Shown here piece after piece: positions 23,460-33,482 of a stretch of DNA of 64,000 nucleotides. This stretch comes from Streptomyces griseus subsp. griseus (lineage in GTDB: Bacteria > Actinomycetota > Actinomycetes > Streptomycetales > Streptomycetaceae): assembly GCF_000720255.1 (NCBI RefSeq), contig NZ_JOJE01000001.1, positions 1 to 64,000 on the forward strand. Direction: 5' to 3'. Made by a program: the position numbers and the translations under genes. Positions within the stretch are counted from its first letter, which is position 1. Each line of letters begins with the position of its first letter. Under the pieces are notes generated by a model. The model was given only the letters and a program-made list of their open reading frames with translations, searched no databases and had not been told where the DNA came from.

Positions 23460-24164
23460 TCAGTGACCCATTCCCAGTCCGCCGTCAACGGGAATGACGG
23501 CTCCAGTGATGTACGAGGCGTCGTCCGAGGCGAGGAACCGCACCGTCGCGGCGATCTCCTCCGGCTGCGCGTACCGGCCCAGCGGCACCTGGGACACGAT
23601 GCCCGCGCGCTGCTCGTCGGTGAGCACCTTGGTCATGTCGGTGTCGACGAAGCCGGGCGCGACGACGTTGAAGGTGATGTTGCGGGAGCCGAGCTCACGG
23701 GCGAGGGAGCGCGCGAAGCCGACCAGGCCGGCCTTGGACGCGGCGTAGTTCGCCTGGCCGGGCGAGCCGTACAGGCCGACCACCGACGAGATGAGGACGA
23801 CACGGCCCTTCTTGGCGCGCAGCATGGCGCGGTTGGCGCGCTTGACCACGCGGAAGGTGCCGGTGAGGTTGGTGTCGACGACCGAGGTGAAGTCCTCCTC
23901 GGACATGCGCATCAGGAGCTGGTCCTTGGTGACGCCGGCGTTGGCGACGAGCACCTCGACCGGGCCGTGCTGGGCCTCGATCTCCTTGTAGGCCTGCTCC
24001 ACCTGCTCGGGGTCGGTGATGTCGCACTTGACGGCCAGGTAGCCGGCCGGCGGCTCACCCGAGCGGTACGTGATCGCGACCTTGTCGCCGGCGTCGGCGA
24101 AAGCGCGGGCGATGGCGAGGCCGATGCCCCGGTTGCCTCCGGTGACGAGAACCGAGCGGCTCAA
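23460..24164 (-). CDS. fabG: 3-oxoacyl-[acyl-carrier-protein] reductase FabG
   Basis: 234-residue NADPH-dependent SDR that reduces 3-oxoacyl-ACP in fatty-acid synthesis. It has TGGNRGIG at about residue 8, NAG, a catalytic Ser in ISSVVG and YAASKAG, and the VPLGRYAQPEEIA and VDGG C-terminal motifs. The start is a TTG at 24164: AAGGG lies 7 bases before it and it places the cofactor motif correctly, whereas upstream in-frame codons would add an unrelated extension. First gene of the fabG-fabI operon. Confidence 0.94.
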   Translation of the reverse strand: MSRSVLVTGGNRGIGLAIARAFADAGDKVAITYRSGEPPAGYLAVKCDITDPEQVEQAYKEIEAQHGPVEVLVANAGVTKDQLLMRMSEEDFTSVVDTNLTGTFRVVKRANRAMLRAKKGRVVLISSVVGLYGSPGQANYAASKAGLVGFARSLARELGSRNITFNVVAPGFVDTDMTKVLTDEQRAGIVSQVPLGRYAQPEEIAATVRFLASDDASYITGAVIPVDGGLGMGH

Positions 24165-24408
24165 CGGATCACCCTTTCGATTGGGGTCTGACACGCCCGC
24201 CCGAAACACCTGAATGGCAGGCGGCTACCCGCAAAACCTATCGGGCCGGTCCCCCCGCGGGACATTCGGGCACCCACAGTGGCTCACGGGACTGGCTGTG
24301 GGCTTCCTACAGAAAGTTTGCGGACAGCGGACGGAAACGTGTGGTCCGCGGGACCGCCGCCACGACATGATCGGAGCCCACAGGTCACGACACCAGGGAG
24401 AGACCTCC

Positions 24409-25928
<1,520 letters not shown>

Positions 25929-25932
<4 letters not shown>

Positions 25933-27323
25933 GCGCCCGTAGCAACAAGCCGCACGAGGTCGTCGAGCGCGCCCTCGAGCTGTCCCGGGCCGACGGGTGC
26001 GTGGTCATCGCCGACGAACAGTCGACCGCCAACCTGCGCTGGGCGGGCAACGCGCTCACCACGAACGGCGTCACGCGCGGGCGCACGCTCACCGTCATCG
26101 CGACGGTCGACGGCAAGGAGGGCACCGCCTCCGGGGTCGTCTCGCGCTCCGCGGTGACCGTGGACGAACTGGAGTCGCTGGTGCGGGCAGCCGAGGCCGC
26201 CGCGCGCGGCGCGGGGCCCGCCGAGGACGCGCAACCGCTGATCAGGGACGTCCCCGAGTCGCCCGACTTCACGGACGCGCCCGCGGAGACCTCCTCCGCG
26301 GTGTTCGCCGACTTCGCCCCGGCGCTCGGCGAGTCCTTCGCACGCGCGCGTGCGGGCGGCCGCGAACTGTACGGATTCGCCAACCACGAGCTGGTCTCCA
26401 GCTACCTCGGCACCTCGACGGGACTGCGCCTGCGGCACGACCAGCCCAACGGGACGCTGGAGCTGAACGCCAAGTCGCCCGACCGTACGCGCTCGGCGTG
26501 GGCGGGCCGCTCCACTCGGGACTTCAAGGACGTCGACCCTGCGGCGCTCGACGCGGAGCTGGCCGTACGCCTCGGCTGGGCCGAGCGGCGCTTCGAGCTG
26601 CCCGCCGGGCGGTACGAGACGCTGCTGCCGCCGACGGCCGTGGCGGACCTGCTGATCTACCAGATGTGGTCCTCCTCGGGCCGGGACGCGGTCGAGGGCC
26701 GCACGGTGTTCTCCAAGCCCGGCGGCGGCACGCGCGTCGGCGAGCGGCTGACCGAGCTGCCGCTGACCCTGCGCAGCGACCCGTACGAGCCGGGGCTGGA
26801 GTCCGCTCCGTTCGTGCTCGCGCACTCGTCCGGGGGCGACCAGTCGGTGTTCGACAACGGTCTGCCGATGGCGGCCACCGAGTGGATCCGCGACGGCGAG
26901 GTGGGCCGACTGCTGACCAGCAGGCACAGCGCGGCCCTGACCGGGCTGCCCCTGGCGCCCGGGATCGACAACCTGATCCTCGACGGCGGCGAGGACCGCT
27001 CCCTGGAGGAGATGGTCGCGAGCACCGAGCGCGGGCTGCTGCTGACCTGCCTGTGGTACATCCGCGAGGTCGACCCGGCCACGCTGCTGCTCACCGGCCT
27101 GACCCGGGACGGCGTCTACCTCGTGGAGAACGGCGAGGTGACCGGCGAGGTGAACAACTTCCGGTTCAACGAGTCGCCGGTCAACCTGCTGGGGCGGGCC
27201 GTGGAGGCCGGGCGCACGGAGAAGACGCTGCCGCGGGAGTGGAGCGACTGGTTCACCAGGGCCGCGATGCCTGCGCTGCGTATCCCCGATTTCAATATGA
27301 GCTCTGTCAGTCAGGGCGTATAA
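25929..27323 (+). CDS. tldE: TldE/PmbA family protein (partner of TldD)
   Basis: 464-residue non-catalytic partner of TldD. The family fold is conserved but the HExxxH motif is absent, as expected for TldE; the C-terminal NNFRFNESPVNLLGRA motif is typical. Translationally coupled to tldD through ATGA at 25929-25932. Together they form the heterodimer that degrades or processes small polypeptides in the cytoplasm. Confidence 0.92.
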
Positions 27324-27379
27324 CCTCGTAGGCGGCTGTCACTCGACCGCCCGAAAGATCATCCAAGGAGTACGAGACC

Positions 27380-28648
27380 GTGACGGACATCGTCGACGAG
27401 CTGAAGTGGCGCGGGCTGTTCGCCCTGTCCACTGACGAGGACGCTTTGCGCAAGGCGCTCGCGGACGGTCCCGTCACGTTCTATTGCGGCTTCGACCCGA
27501 CCGCGCCGTCCCTGCACGTGGGGCACCTGGTCCAGGTGCTCACCGTGCGCCGCCTCCAGCAGGCCGGACACCGGCCGCTGGCGCTGGTCGGCGGGGCCAC
27601 GGGTCTGATCGGCGACCCGCGCCCGACCGCGGAGCGCACGCTGAACGACCCGGAGACGGTCCGTGGCTGGGTCGACAAGCTGCGCGGCCAGATCGAGCCG
27701 TTCCTCGACTTCGAGGGCGAGAACGCGGCCCTCATGGTCAACAACCTCGACTGGACCGAGGGCCTGTCCGCGATCGAGTTCCTCCGCGACATCGGCAAGC
27801 ACTTCCGCGTCAACAAGATGCTCACCAAAGACTCGGTCGCCCGCCGGCTGGAGTCCTCCGAGGGCATCAGCTACACGGAGTTCAGCTACCAGCTCCTGCA
27901 GGGCATGGACTTCCTCCAGCTCTTCCGCAGGTACGGCTGCACGCTCCAGCAGGGTGGCAGCGACCAGTGGGGCAACCTGACGGCCGGCCTCGACCTGATC
28001 CACCGCCTGGAGCCGCAGGCCGACGTGCACGCGCTGGCGACGCCGCTGATGACCAAGGCGGACGGCACCAAGTTCGGCAAGACCGAGGGCGGCGCCGTCT
28101 GGCTCGACCCGGAGATGACCACGCCGTACGCGTTCTACCAGTTCTGGCTGAACGTGGACGACCGGGACATCTCGACGTACCTGCGGATCCTGTCCTTCAA
28201 GTCCCGCGAGGAGCTGGAGGAGTTGGAGAAGCAGACCGAGGAGCGTCCGCAGGCCCGGGCCGCCCAGCGTGCGCTGGCCGAGGAACTGACGACCCTGGTG
28301 CACGGCGCCGGCCAGACGGCCGCGGTGATCGCCGCATCCAAGGCGCTCTTCGGCCAGGGCGAGCTCGCGGACCTCGACGAGCGGACGCTGACGGCGGCCC
28401 TGTCCGAGGTGCCGCACATCCAGGTCGCCGCGCTGGGTCCGGTCGTGGACCTTTTCGCCGAGGTCGGCCTGGTGGCCAGCAAGTCCGCCGCGCGCCGGAC
28501 CGTGAAGGAGGGCGGGGCGTACGTGAACAACGCGAAGGTCACCGCCGAGGACGCGGTGCCCGCCAAAGAGGACCTGCTGCACGGCCGCTGGCTGGTGCTG
28601 CGCAGGGGCAAGAAGAACCTGGCGGCCGTGGAGGTCACGGGCGGCTGA
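27380..28648 (+). CDS. tyrS: Tyrosyl-tRNA synthetase
   Basis: 422-residue class I aminoacyl-tRNA synthetase charging tRNA-Tyr. It has an HIGH-type motif HVGH (46-49), a KMSKS-type motif KFGKT (231-235), the substrate-specific GGSDQWGN segment, and a C-terminal S4 RNA-binding domain (about 355-420). GTG 27380 is preceded by AAGGAG. Actinobacteria usually lack a T-box leader here, and I see none in the 56-bp gap. Confidence 0.97.
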   Translation: MTDIVDELKWRGLFALSTDEDALRKALADGPVTFYCGFDPTAPSLHVGHLVQVLTVRRLQQAGHRPLALVGGATGLIGDPRPTAERTLNDPETVRGWVDKLRGQIEPFLDFEGENAALMVNNLDWTEGLSAIEFLRDIGKHFRVNKMLTKDSVARRLESSEGISYTEFSYQLLQGMDFLQLFRRYGCTLQQGGSDQWGNLTAGLDLIHRLEPQADVHALATPLMTKADGTKFGKTEGGAVWLDPEMTTPYAFYQFWLNVDDRDISTYLRILSFKSREELEELEKQTEERPQARAAQRALAEELTTLVHGAGQTAAVIAASKALFGQGELADLDERTLTAALSEVPHIQVAALGPVVDLFAEVGLVASKSAARRTVKEGGAYVNNAKVTAEDAVPAKEDLLHGRWLVLRRGKKNLAAVEVTGG

Positions 28649-28672
28649 GCGCACCCGGTCACGGCGACGGGG

Positions 28673-28693
28673 GCGGCGCCTTGACGGCGCCGC
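28673..28693. terminator. Convergent terminator hairpin
   Basis: An 8-bp perfect stem (GCGGCGCC and GGCGCCGC, loop TTGAC) lies between tyrS and the convergent GlsB-type gene. Confidence 0.7.
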
Positions 28694-28720
28694 TCCCTTC
28701 GACGTTCACGCCGCCTGAGC

Positions 28721-29005
28721 TCAGGCGCTTCGCTGCATCTTTCTGTTGCCCCACAACTGCATATACAGCGCGTCACCGGCCGCGACGATGACGATCGCGG
28801 CGATCAGCTGGAAGATGTGGCGGCTCCAGTCGATGCCGGACGTCTCCTCGACACCGAACCCACGGGCCATCGCGTTGCCGACGACGGCGCCGAGCATGCC
28901 GAAGATGGTGGTCAGCCAGAGGGGGCTGTGCTGCTTGCCCGGGATGATCGCCTTGGCGATCAGACCCAGTACGAATCCCACGATGATGGCCCAGAACCAG
29001 CCCAT
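28721..29005 (-). CDS. GlsB/YeaQ/YmgE family stress-response membrane protein
   Basis: 94 residues with about three membrane helices and the family hallmarks: MGWFWAIIVGFVLGLIAKAIIPGKQ and TIFGMLGAVVGN. Members respond to general or envelope stress in Gram-positive bacteria, often alongside Asp23 proteins; an Asp23 cluster lies elsewhere in this window. AGGAGACAG precedes the ATG. Monocistronic by context. Confidence 0.9.
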   Translation of the reverse strand: MGWFWAIIVGFVLGLIAKAIIPGKQHSPLWLTTIFGMLGAVVGNAMARGFGVEETSGIDWSRHIFQLIAAIVIVAAGDALYMQLWGNRKMQRSA

Positions 29006-29214
29006 GGCTGTCTCCTCCTACGGCTCGAGCCGAGCGCTGCTCCCAGTCTCGGCCCGTTGGACGTACGGCGCATGTCGGGTGCGCCCCTCCTCGGAATGGC
29101 GCAGCGCGTTCGCGTCGGCGGGAGACGACCCGGCCTCGAACCCGGACCCGGGGCGGCGTACCGTTGGACGCAGGTTTTCCATGCGGACAGCGTGCGGGCG
29201 GATGGTGGAATGTG

Positions 29215-29601
29215 ATGCGGAAGCAGCGTGGCGGCAGCGGCCAGGTGTTCCGGATCACCGGAGCCCGGCAAGGCCTCCAGGACGACGTGCGGGGCCGGCA
29301 GCGGCGGTACGTCATCTCGATGTCGATCCGTACGCTGGCGGTGATCCTCGCGGCGCTGCTCTGGAACGTGGAACGGCACGTCGCGATCGTGGCGCTCGTT
29401 CTGGGCGCGACACTGCCGTACATCGCGGTGGTGATCGCCAACGCCGGGCGGGAGAACGCGCCGGGACTACCGTCGACGTTCGTGACGACGCCGATGCGGC
29501 CGATGATCACGCCGGGGCATGAGGCGGGCCCCGAGGCGGAGGGCGCTTCGGAATCCGTGCCGGACGGCAGTGCCGGTGAGACGGCTGAGCGCCGGCCATG
29601 A
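29215..29601 (+). CDS. DUF3099 family membrane protein
   Basis: 128 residues: an N-terminal basic region, the DUF3099 core (FRITGARQGLQDDVRGRQRR followed by two hydrophobic helices and AVVIANAGREN), then an acidic tail. Function unknown; restricted to actinobacteria as far as I know. ATG 29215 (or GTG 29212 just before it) follows GGTGGA. The family match fixes the reading frame. Confidence 0.85.
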   Translation: MRKQRGGSGQVFRITGARQGLQDDVRGRQRRYVISMSIRTLAVILAALLWNVERHVAIVALVLGATLPYIAVVIANAGRENAPGLPSTFVTTPMRPMITPGHEAGPEAEGASESVPDGSAGETAERRP

Positions 29602-29690
29602 GTGCGTTGTGCGCCAAGCTCAAGAAAAGCTCAGATCAATCACGTTGTTCCGGTGCCCCGGGGCGGGTGACCCATGACATACTTCGTACG

Positions 29691-29765
29691 CGCTCCGCAT
29701 CCCCCGTCGGAGCGAGAGACCGACGCCGGGCAGCTCCCCCCGTGGCTGCTCGGCGTCGCCTTTTT
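29691..29765 (+). ncRNA. Candidate two-hairpin small RNA or attenuator
   Basis: The first stem has 7 bp (CGCTCCG at 29691-29697, CGGAGCG at 29708-29714). Six bases later comes a near-perfect 14-bp stem (arms 29721-29734 and 29745-29758) followed by CCTTTTT, a textbook rho-independent terminator. It lies 15 bases upstream of the next gene, which has no visible ribosome site, so it is either a free small RNA or a leader that ends transcription ahead of that gene. No promoter is obvious. Confidence 0.6.
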
Positions 29766-29779
29766 GTGAGACTTGGCTC

Positions 29780-30013
29780 GTGACTGCTGAAGCTGTTGAA
29801 ACTGTTGAGACGCCGGTTTGTTCCGCCAAGGGGTGCCGTGAGGACGCGGTGTGGGTGTTGGCGTGGAACAACCCGAAGATTCATACGCCGGAGCGGCGGA
29901 AGACTTGGCTCGCGTGTGAGTCGCATCGCGAGCACTTGTCGGAGTTTCTGGGGGTTCGGGGGTTTTTGAAGGACGTGGTGCTCTTGAAGGAGTGGGAGGA
30001 GCAGGGGGGCTGA
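29780..30013 (+). CDS. Small Cys-rich (zinc-ribbon-like) hypothetical protein
   Basis: 77 residues. A CSAKGC...CESHREH pattern (Cys pair near residues 14-19, Cys/His near 46-49) suggests one bound zinc. The rest is Trp-rich and charged. The GTG start has no ribosome site and lies 15 bases after the terminator at 29721-29765, so expression may be leaderless or depend on read-through. Conserved in actinomycetes by recollection; function unknown. Confidence 0.7.
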   Translation: MTAEAVETVETPVCSAKGCREDAVWVLAWNNPKIHTPERRKTWLACESHREHLSEFLGVRGFLKDVVLLKEWEEQGG

Positions 30014-30030
30014 GGGCGCGGTTCGACTGC

Positions 30031-30100
30031 GGGTTGTTCGTGGTTTCTCGCGCCCACGCGGCGGAGCCGCATATCGATACAGCCCCGCGCCCCTGGGTGC
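30031..30100 (+). repeat. Dispersed Streptomyces repeat, copy B
   Basis: The core CGCGCCCACGCGGCGGAGCC (from 30050) is followed by GCATATCGATACAGCCCCGCGCCCC. Same orientation as copies A (3220-3310) and C (51382-51466). It fills the convergent gap between the zinc-ribbon gene and moaA and ends next to the moaA stop. Confidence 0.85.
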
Positions 30101-30102
30101 CT

Positions 30103-31134
30103 TCAGCCCCCGATCGCTGACATAGGGCGGTCCGGCTGTACGAACGACGGGTCGTCCAGGCCCGCCCCCGCCTTCTTGCCCCACATCGCCAGGCGCCAGA
30201 TGCGGGCGATCTCCTCGTCGGGGGCGTCGCTGCGCAGCGCTGACCTGAGGTCTGTTTCCTCGGTGGCGAAGAGGCAGGTGCGGATCTGGCCGTCGGCGGT
30301 GAGGCGGGTGCGGTCGCAAGCGGAGCAGAAGGGGCGGGTGACGGAGGCGATGACGCCGACACGGTGGGGGCCGCCGTCGACCAGCCAGCGTTCCGCCGGG
30401 GCGGAGCCGCGTTCGTCCTGGCCCTCGGGGGTGAGGTCGAAGCGGGTGCGCAGGGAGGTGAGGATGTCGCCGGCCGTCACCATGCCCTCGCGCTTCCAGC
30501 CGTGCTGGGCGTCGAGGGGCATCTGCTCGATGAAGCGCAGTTCGTAGTCGTGCTCGACGGCCCAGGCGAGCAGGTCGGGGGCCTCGTCCTCGTTGAGGCC
30601 CGGCATCAGGACGCTGTTGACCTTGACCGGGGTCAGGCCGGCCTCGCGGGCGGCCTGGAGGCCTTCGAGGACGTCCTTGTGGCGGTCGCGGCGGGTCAGG
30701 GTCTTGAAGACGTCCGGGCGGAGGGTGTCCAGGGAGACGTTCACCCGGTCCAGGCCCGCGGCCTTCAGGGCGGTCGCGGTGCGCCTGAGGCCGATGCCGT
30801 TGGTCGTCAGCGACATCTGGGGGCGGGGCTCAAGGGCCGCGACGCGCTCGACGATGCCGACCAGGCCGGGGCGCAGCAGGGGCTCGCCGCCGGTGAAGCG
30901 GACCTCCTCGATGCCGAGGGAGGTGACCGCGATGTCGATCAGGCGGACGATCTCGTCATCTGTGAGGAGATCGGGCTTGGCCAGCCACTGCAGGCCCTCC
31001 TCGGGCATGCAGTACGTACAGCGCAGGTTGCACCGGTCGGTCAGCGAGACCCTCAGGTCGGTGGCCACCCGGCCGTAGGTGTCGATGAGCACGTGGGCCC
31101 CCTCCCTCGTCGCGGACACGTCCTCTTCCGTCAC
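30103..31134 (-). CDS. moaA: GTP 3',8-cyclase MoaA
   Basis: 343-residue radical-SAM enzyme that starts molybdenum-cofactor synthesis by converting GTP to the 3',8-cyclo intermediate. The N-terminal cluster cysteines are C35, C39 and C42 (DRCNLRCTYC), the C-terminal cluster cysteines are C270, C273 and C287, and the protein ends in the required Gly-Gly (SAIGG). GTG 31134 is assumed; a GTG at 31119 is possible. The upstream gap does not show the long structured Moco riboswitch. No other moa gene is adjacent. Confidence 0.95.
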   Translation of the reverse strand: MTEEDVSATREGAHVLIDTYGRVATDLRVSLTDRCNLRCTYCMPEEGLQWLAKPDLLTDDEIVRLIDIAVTSLGIEEVRFTGGEPLLRPGLVGIVERVAALEPRPQMSLTTNGIGLRRTATALKAAGLDRVNVSLDTLRPDVFKTLTRRDRHKDVLEGLQAAREAGLTPVKVNSVLMPGLNEDEAPDLLAWAVEHDYELRFIEQMPLDAQHGWKREGMVTAGDILTSLRTRFDLTPEGQDERGSAPAERWLVDGGPHRVGVIASVTRPFCSACDRTRLTADGQIRTCLFATEETDLRSALRSDAPDEEIARIWRLAMWGKKAGAGLDDPSFVQPDRPMSAIGG

Positions 31135-31198
31135 CTGCGAGCCTACGTGACGCCACCGACAACGACGCCGGCCCGGCCCGTTTCCACGAGGTACGGAG

Positions 31199-31239
31199 CG
31201 GCCGCGTCGTAGGTCCGTACGATCCCACGACGCGGCCGT
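31199..31239. terminator. Terminator hairpin after symporter
   Basis: A 12-bp stem (CGGCCGCGTCGT at 31199-31210, ACGACGCGGCCG at 31228-31239) lies 22 bases past the symporter stop. Confidence 0.8.
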
Positions 31240-31261
31240 CGAGTCGGCGGTGTCCAGCGGG

Positions 31262-32881
31262 TCAGTGCGCTCCGGTGCCGGTCAGCGACCGTACCTCCAG
31301 CTCGGCGTACTTGGCCTTGTCGGGCTCCTCCTTGGACAGCAGCGTGCCGACGACGCCCAGCAGGAAGCCGACCGGGATCGAGATGAGGCCAGGGTTCTCC
31401 AGCGGGAACCAGTGGAAGTCGGCGTCCGGGAACATCGAGGTGGGCTTGCCGGAGACGACCGGCGAGAACAGCACCAGGCCGACCGCCGTGACCAGGCCGC
31501 CGTAGATCGACCACAGGGCCCCGGAGGTGGTGAACCGCTTCCAGAAGAGGCTGTAGACGATCGTCGGCAGGTTGGCGGAGGCGGCGACGGCGAAGGCGAG
31601 GGCCACCAGGCCGGCGACGTTCAGGTCGCGGGCGAGGGCGCCCAGCACGATGGAGACGGCGCCGATGCCGACGGTCGCCCAGCGGGCCGCGCGGATCTCC
31701 TCCTTCTCGGTGGCCGCGCCCTTCTTGATGACGTTGGCGTAGATGTCGTGGGCGAACGACGAGGACGAGGCGAGGGTCAGGCCCGCGACGACCGCGAGGA
31801 TCGTGGCGAAGGCGACCGCGGAGATGGTGGCGAGCAGGATGGCGCCCCAGTTGGAGTCGATCCCGCCGAGGTGGAGCGCGAGCAGGGGGGCCGCCGTGTT
31901 GCCCGCCTTGTTGGAGGTGGTGATCTCGTCGGGCTTGATGAGCGCGGCGGCGCCGAAGCCGAGCGCGAGGGTCATCAGGTAGAACGCGCCGATCAGGCCG
32001 ATGGCCCAGATGACCGACTTACGGGCGGCCTTGGCGGTGGGCACCGTGTAGAAGCGGATCAGGATGTGCGGCAGGCCCGCGGTGCCGAGGACCAGGGCGA
32101 TGCCGAGGGAGATGAAGTCCAGTTTGGTGGTGCCGGTGACGCCGTACTTCAGGCCGGGCTCCAGGAAGGCGGCGCCCTTGCCGCTGTTGTCGGCGGCGGA
32201 GCCGAGCAGCTCGGAGACGTTGAAGTCGAACTTCAGCAGCACCAGGAAGGTCAGCAGCAGGGCGCCCGCGATGAGCAGGACCGCCTTGACCATCTGGACC
32301 CAGGTGGTGCCCTTCATGCCGCCGATGGTGACGTAGACGATCATCAGGAGGCCGACCAGCGCCACGATGCCGATCTTGCCGCCGTCGCTGGTGATGCCGA
32401 GGAGCAGGGAGACCAGGACGCCCGCGCCCGCCATCTGGGCCAGCAGGTAGAAGATCGAGACCACGATCGTGGAGGTGCCGGCGGCCGTACGGACGGGGCG
32501 CTGACGCATGCGGTACGCCAGCACGTCGCCCATGGTGTAGCGGCCGGAGTTGCGCAGCGGCTCGGCGACCAGCAGGAGGGCGACGAGCCAGGCGACCAGG
32601 AAGCCGATGGAGTAAAGGAAGCCGTCGTAGCCGAAGAGGGCGATGGCGCCCGCGATGCCGAGGAAGGACGCGGCGGACATGTAGTCGCCGGAGACCGCGA
32701 GACCGTTCTGGAAACCGGTGAACTGCCGTCCGCCCGCGTAGAAGTCGGCGGCGTCCTTGGTCTGGCGGCCCGCCCAGACGGTGATGACGAGGGTCGCGGC
32801 GACGAAGACCGAGAACAGGGTGATGATCAGCGTCCGGTGCTCGCTGGCCGCACCCGCGGCGATGGTGATCGTGGGGCTCAT
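31262..32881 (-). CDS. Sodium:solute symporter, ActP-like (cation/acetate)
   Basis: 539-residue SSS-family permease with about 13 membrane helices, RMRQRPVR and LTLASSSSFAHDIYANV typical of the ActP branch. Its start overlaps the stop of the DUF485 gene (ATGA at 32878-32881), the usual YjcH-ActP pairing for acetate and related short-chain acid uptake. ATG 32881 begins MSPTITIAAG. Substrate is inferred from the family and partner. Confidence 0.9.
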   Translation of the reverse strand: MSPTITIAAGAASEHRTLIITLFSVFVAATLVITVWAGRQTKDAADFYAGGRQFTGFQNGLAVSGDYMSAASFLGIAGAIALFGYDGFLYSIGFLVAWLVALLLVAEPLRNSGRYTMGDVLAYRMRQRPVRTAAGTSTIVVSIFYLLAQMAGAGVLVSLLLGITSDGGKIGIVALVGLLMIVYVTIGGMKGTTWVQMVKAVLLIAGALLLTFLVLLKFDFNVSELLGSAADNSGKGAAFLEPGLKYGVTGTTKLDFISLGIALVLGTAGLPHILIRFYTVPTAKAARKSVIWAIGLIGAFYLMTLALGFGAAALIKPDEITTSNKAGNTAAPLLALHLGGIDSNWGAILLATISAVAFATILAVVAGLTLASSSSFAHDIYANVIKKGAATEKEEIRAARWATVGIGAVSIVLGALARDLNVAGLVALAFAVAASANLPTIVYSLFWKRFTTSGALWSIYGGLVTAVGLVLFSPVVSGKPTSMFPDADFHWFPLENPGLISIPVGFLLGVVGTLLSKEEPDKAKYAELEVRSLTGTGAH

Positions 32882-33234
32882 GCGTTGCCCTCCATCCGGG
32901 ACTTGATGGCCTCGGCCTTGGGGTCGAGCTTGGCGGCGGCGTGCCGCGCGTACCACCAGGCGATGAGGAACGTGGTGAGGAACTGGGCGAGGCCGAGGAC
33001 GAGCGCCACGTTGATGTTGCCGACGACCTTGGTGCCCATGAAGTCGCCCGCGTAGCTGGACAGCAGGACGTACAGCAGGTACCAGGCGATGAAGGCGACG
33101 GTCAGCGGGAAGGCGAAGGAGCGGTAGGAGCTGCGCAGTTCACCGAACTCCGCGCTCTCGGAGACCGCGACGAACTCCTCGGTGGAAGGGAGTTGGGCTG
33201 GGGTTTTCGAGGGGGGCGGTGTCTCGGTGGCCAC
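32878..33234 (-). CDS. DUF485 membrane protein (YjcH-like symporter partner)
   Basis: 118 residues. A Pro/Thr/Ser-rich cytoplasmic start (about 1-35) is followed by two helices (about 42-62 and 72-95) containing FIAWYLLYVLLSSYAGDFM, the DUF485 signature. First gene of the operon with the ActP-like symporter and translationally coupled to it. GAGGAG-like sequence precedes the ATG at 33234. The role of DUF485 proteins is unproven; they may stabilise the permease. Confidence 0.9.
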   Translation of the reverse strand: MATETPPPSKTPAQLPSTEEFVAVSESAEFGELRSSYRSFAFPLTVAFIAWYLLYVLLSSYAGDFMGTKVVGNINVALVLGLAQFLTTFLIAWWYARHAAAKLDPKAEAIKSRMEGNA

Positions 33235-33482
33235 GGGTTCTCCTCGGTTGCGGACGGGGCGACTGCGGTCGGAGGCGAGTGTCCTCGCGCTCCCTGCCCA
33301 AGGTCACGGCGGCGCGCTAGGGCCGGTTCAAGTCCGGTGGTCACTTTCCGAAGTCGCCGTGATCAAGCATTGCTGGCCCGGGACTTCGGGAGATAACTTC
33401 GCCCTGCACCACCCGTCATGTACCTGCCCGAGCGCCACCTGTGTCTCGGGCCGGTTTCGTTTCCGGATGATGTGGAGATCCC

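Noticed and set aside
27324..27379. T-box leader upstream of tyrS
   Set aside because: The gap is only 56 bp and holds no T-box consensus or terminator.
28649..30103. tRNA or rRNA genes
   Set aside because: I looked for cloverleaf-like sequence around tyrS and in the other intergenic gaps and found none.
31135..31260. Moco riboswitch upstream of moaA
   Set aside because: The upstream gap is short and contains only the symporter terminator hairpin.
31250..33055. 601-codon frame opposite the symporter
   Set aside because: Shadow with low-complexity Gly/Asp/Glu/Arg composition.
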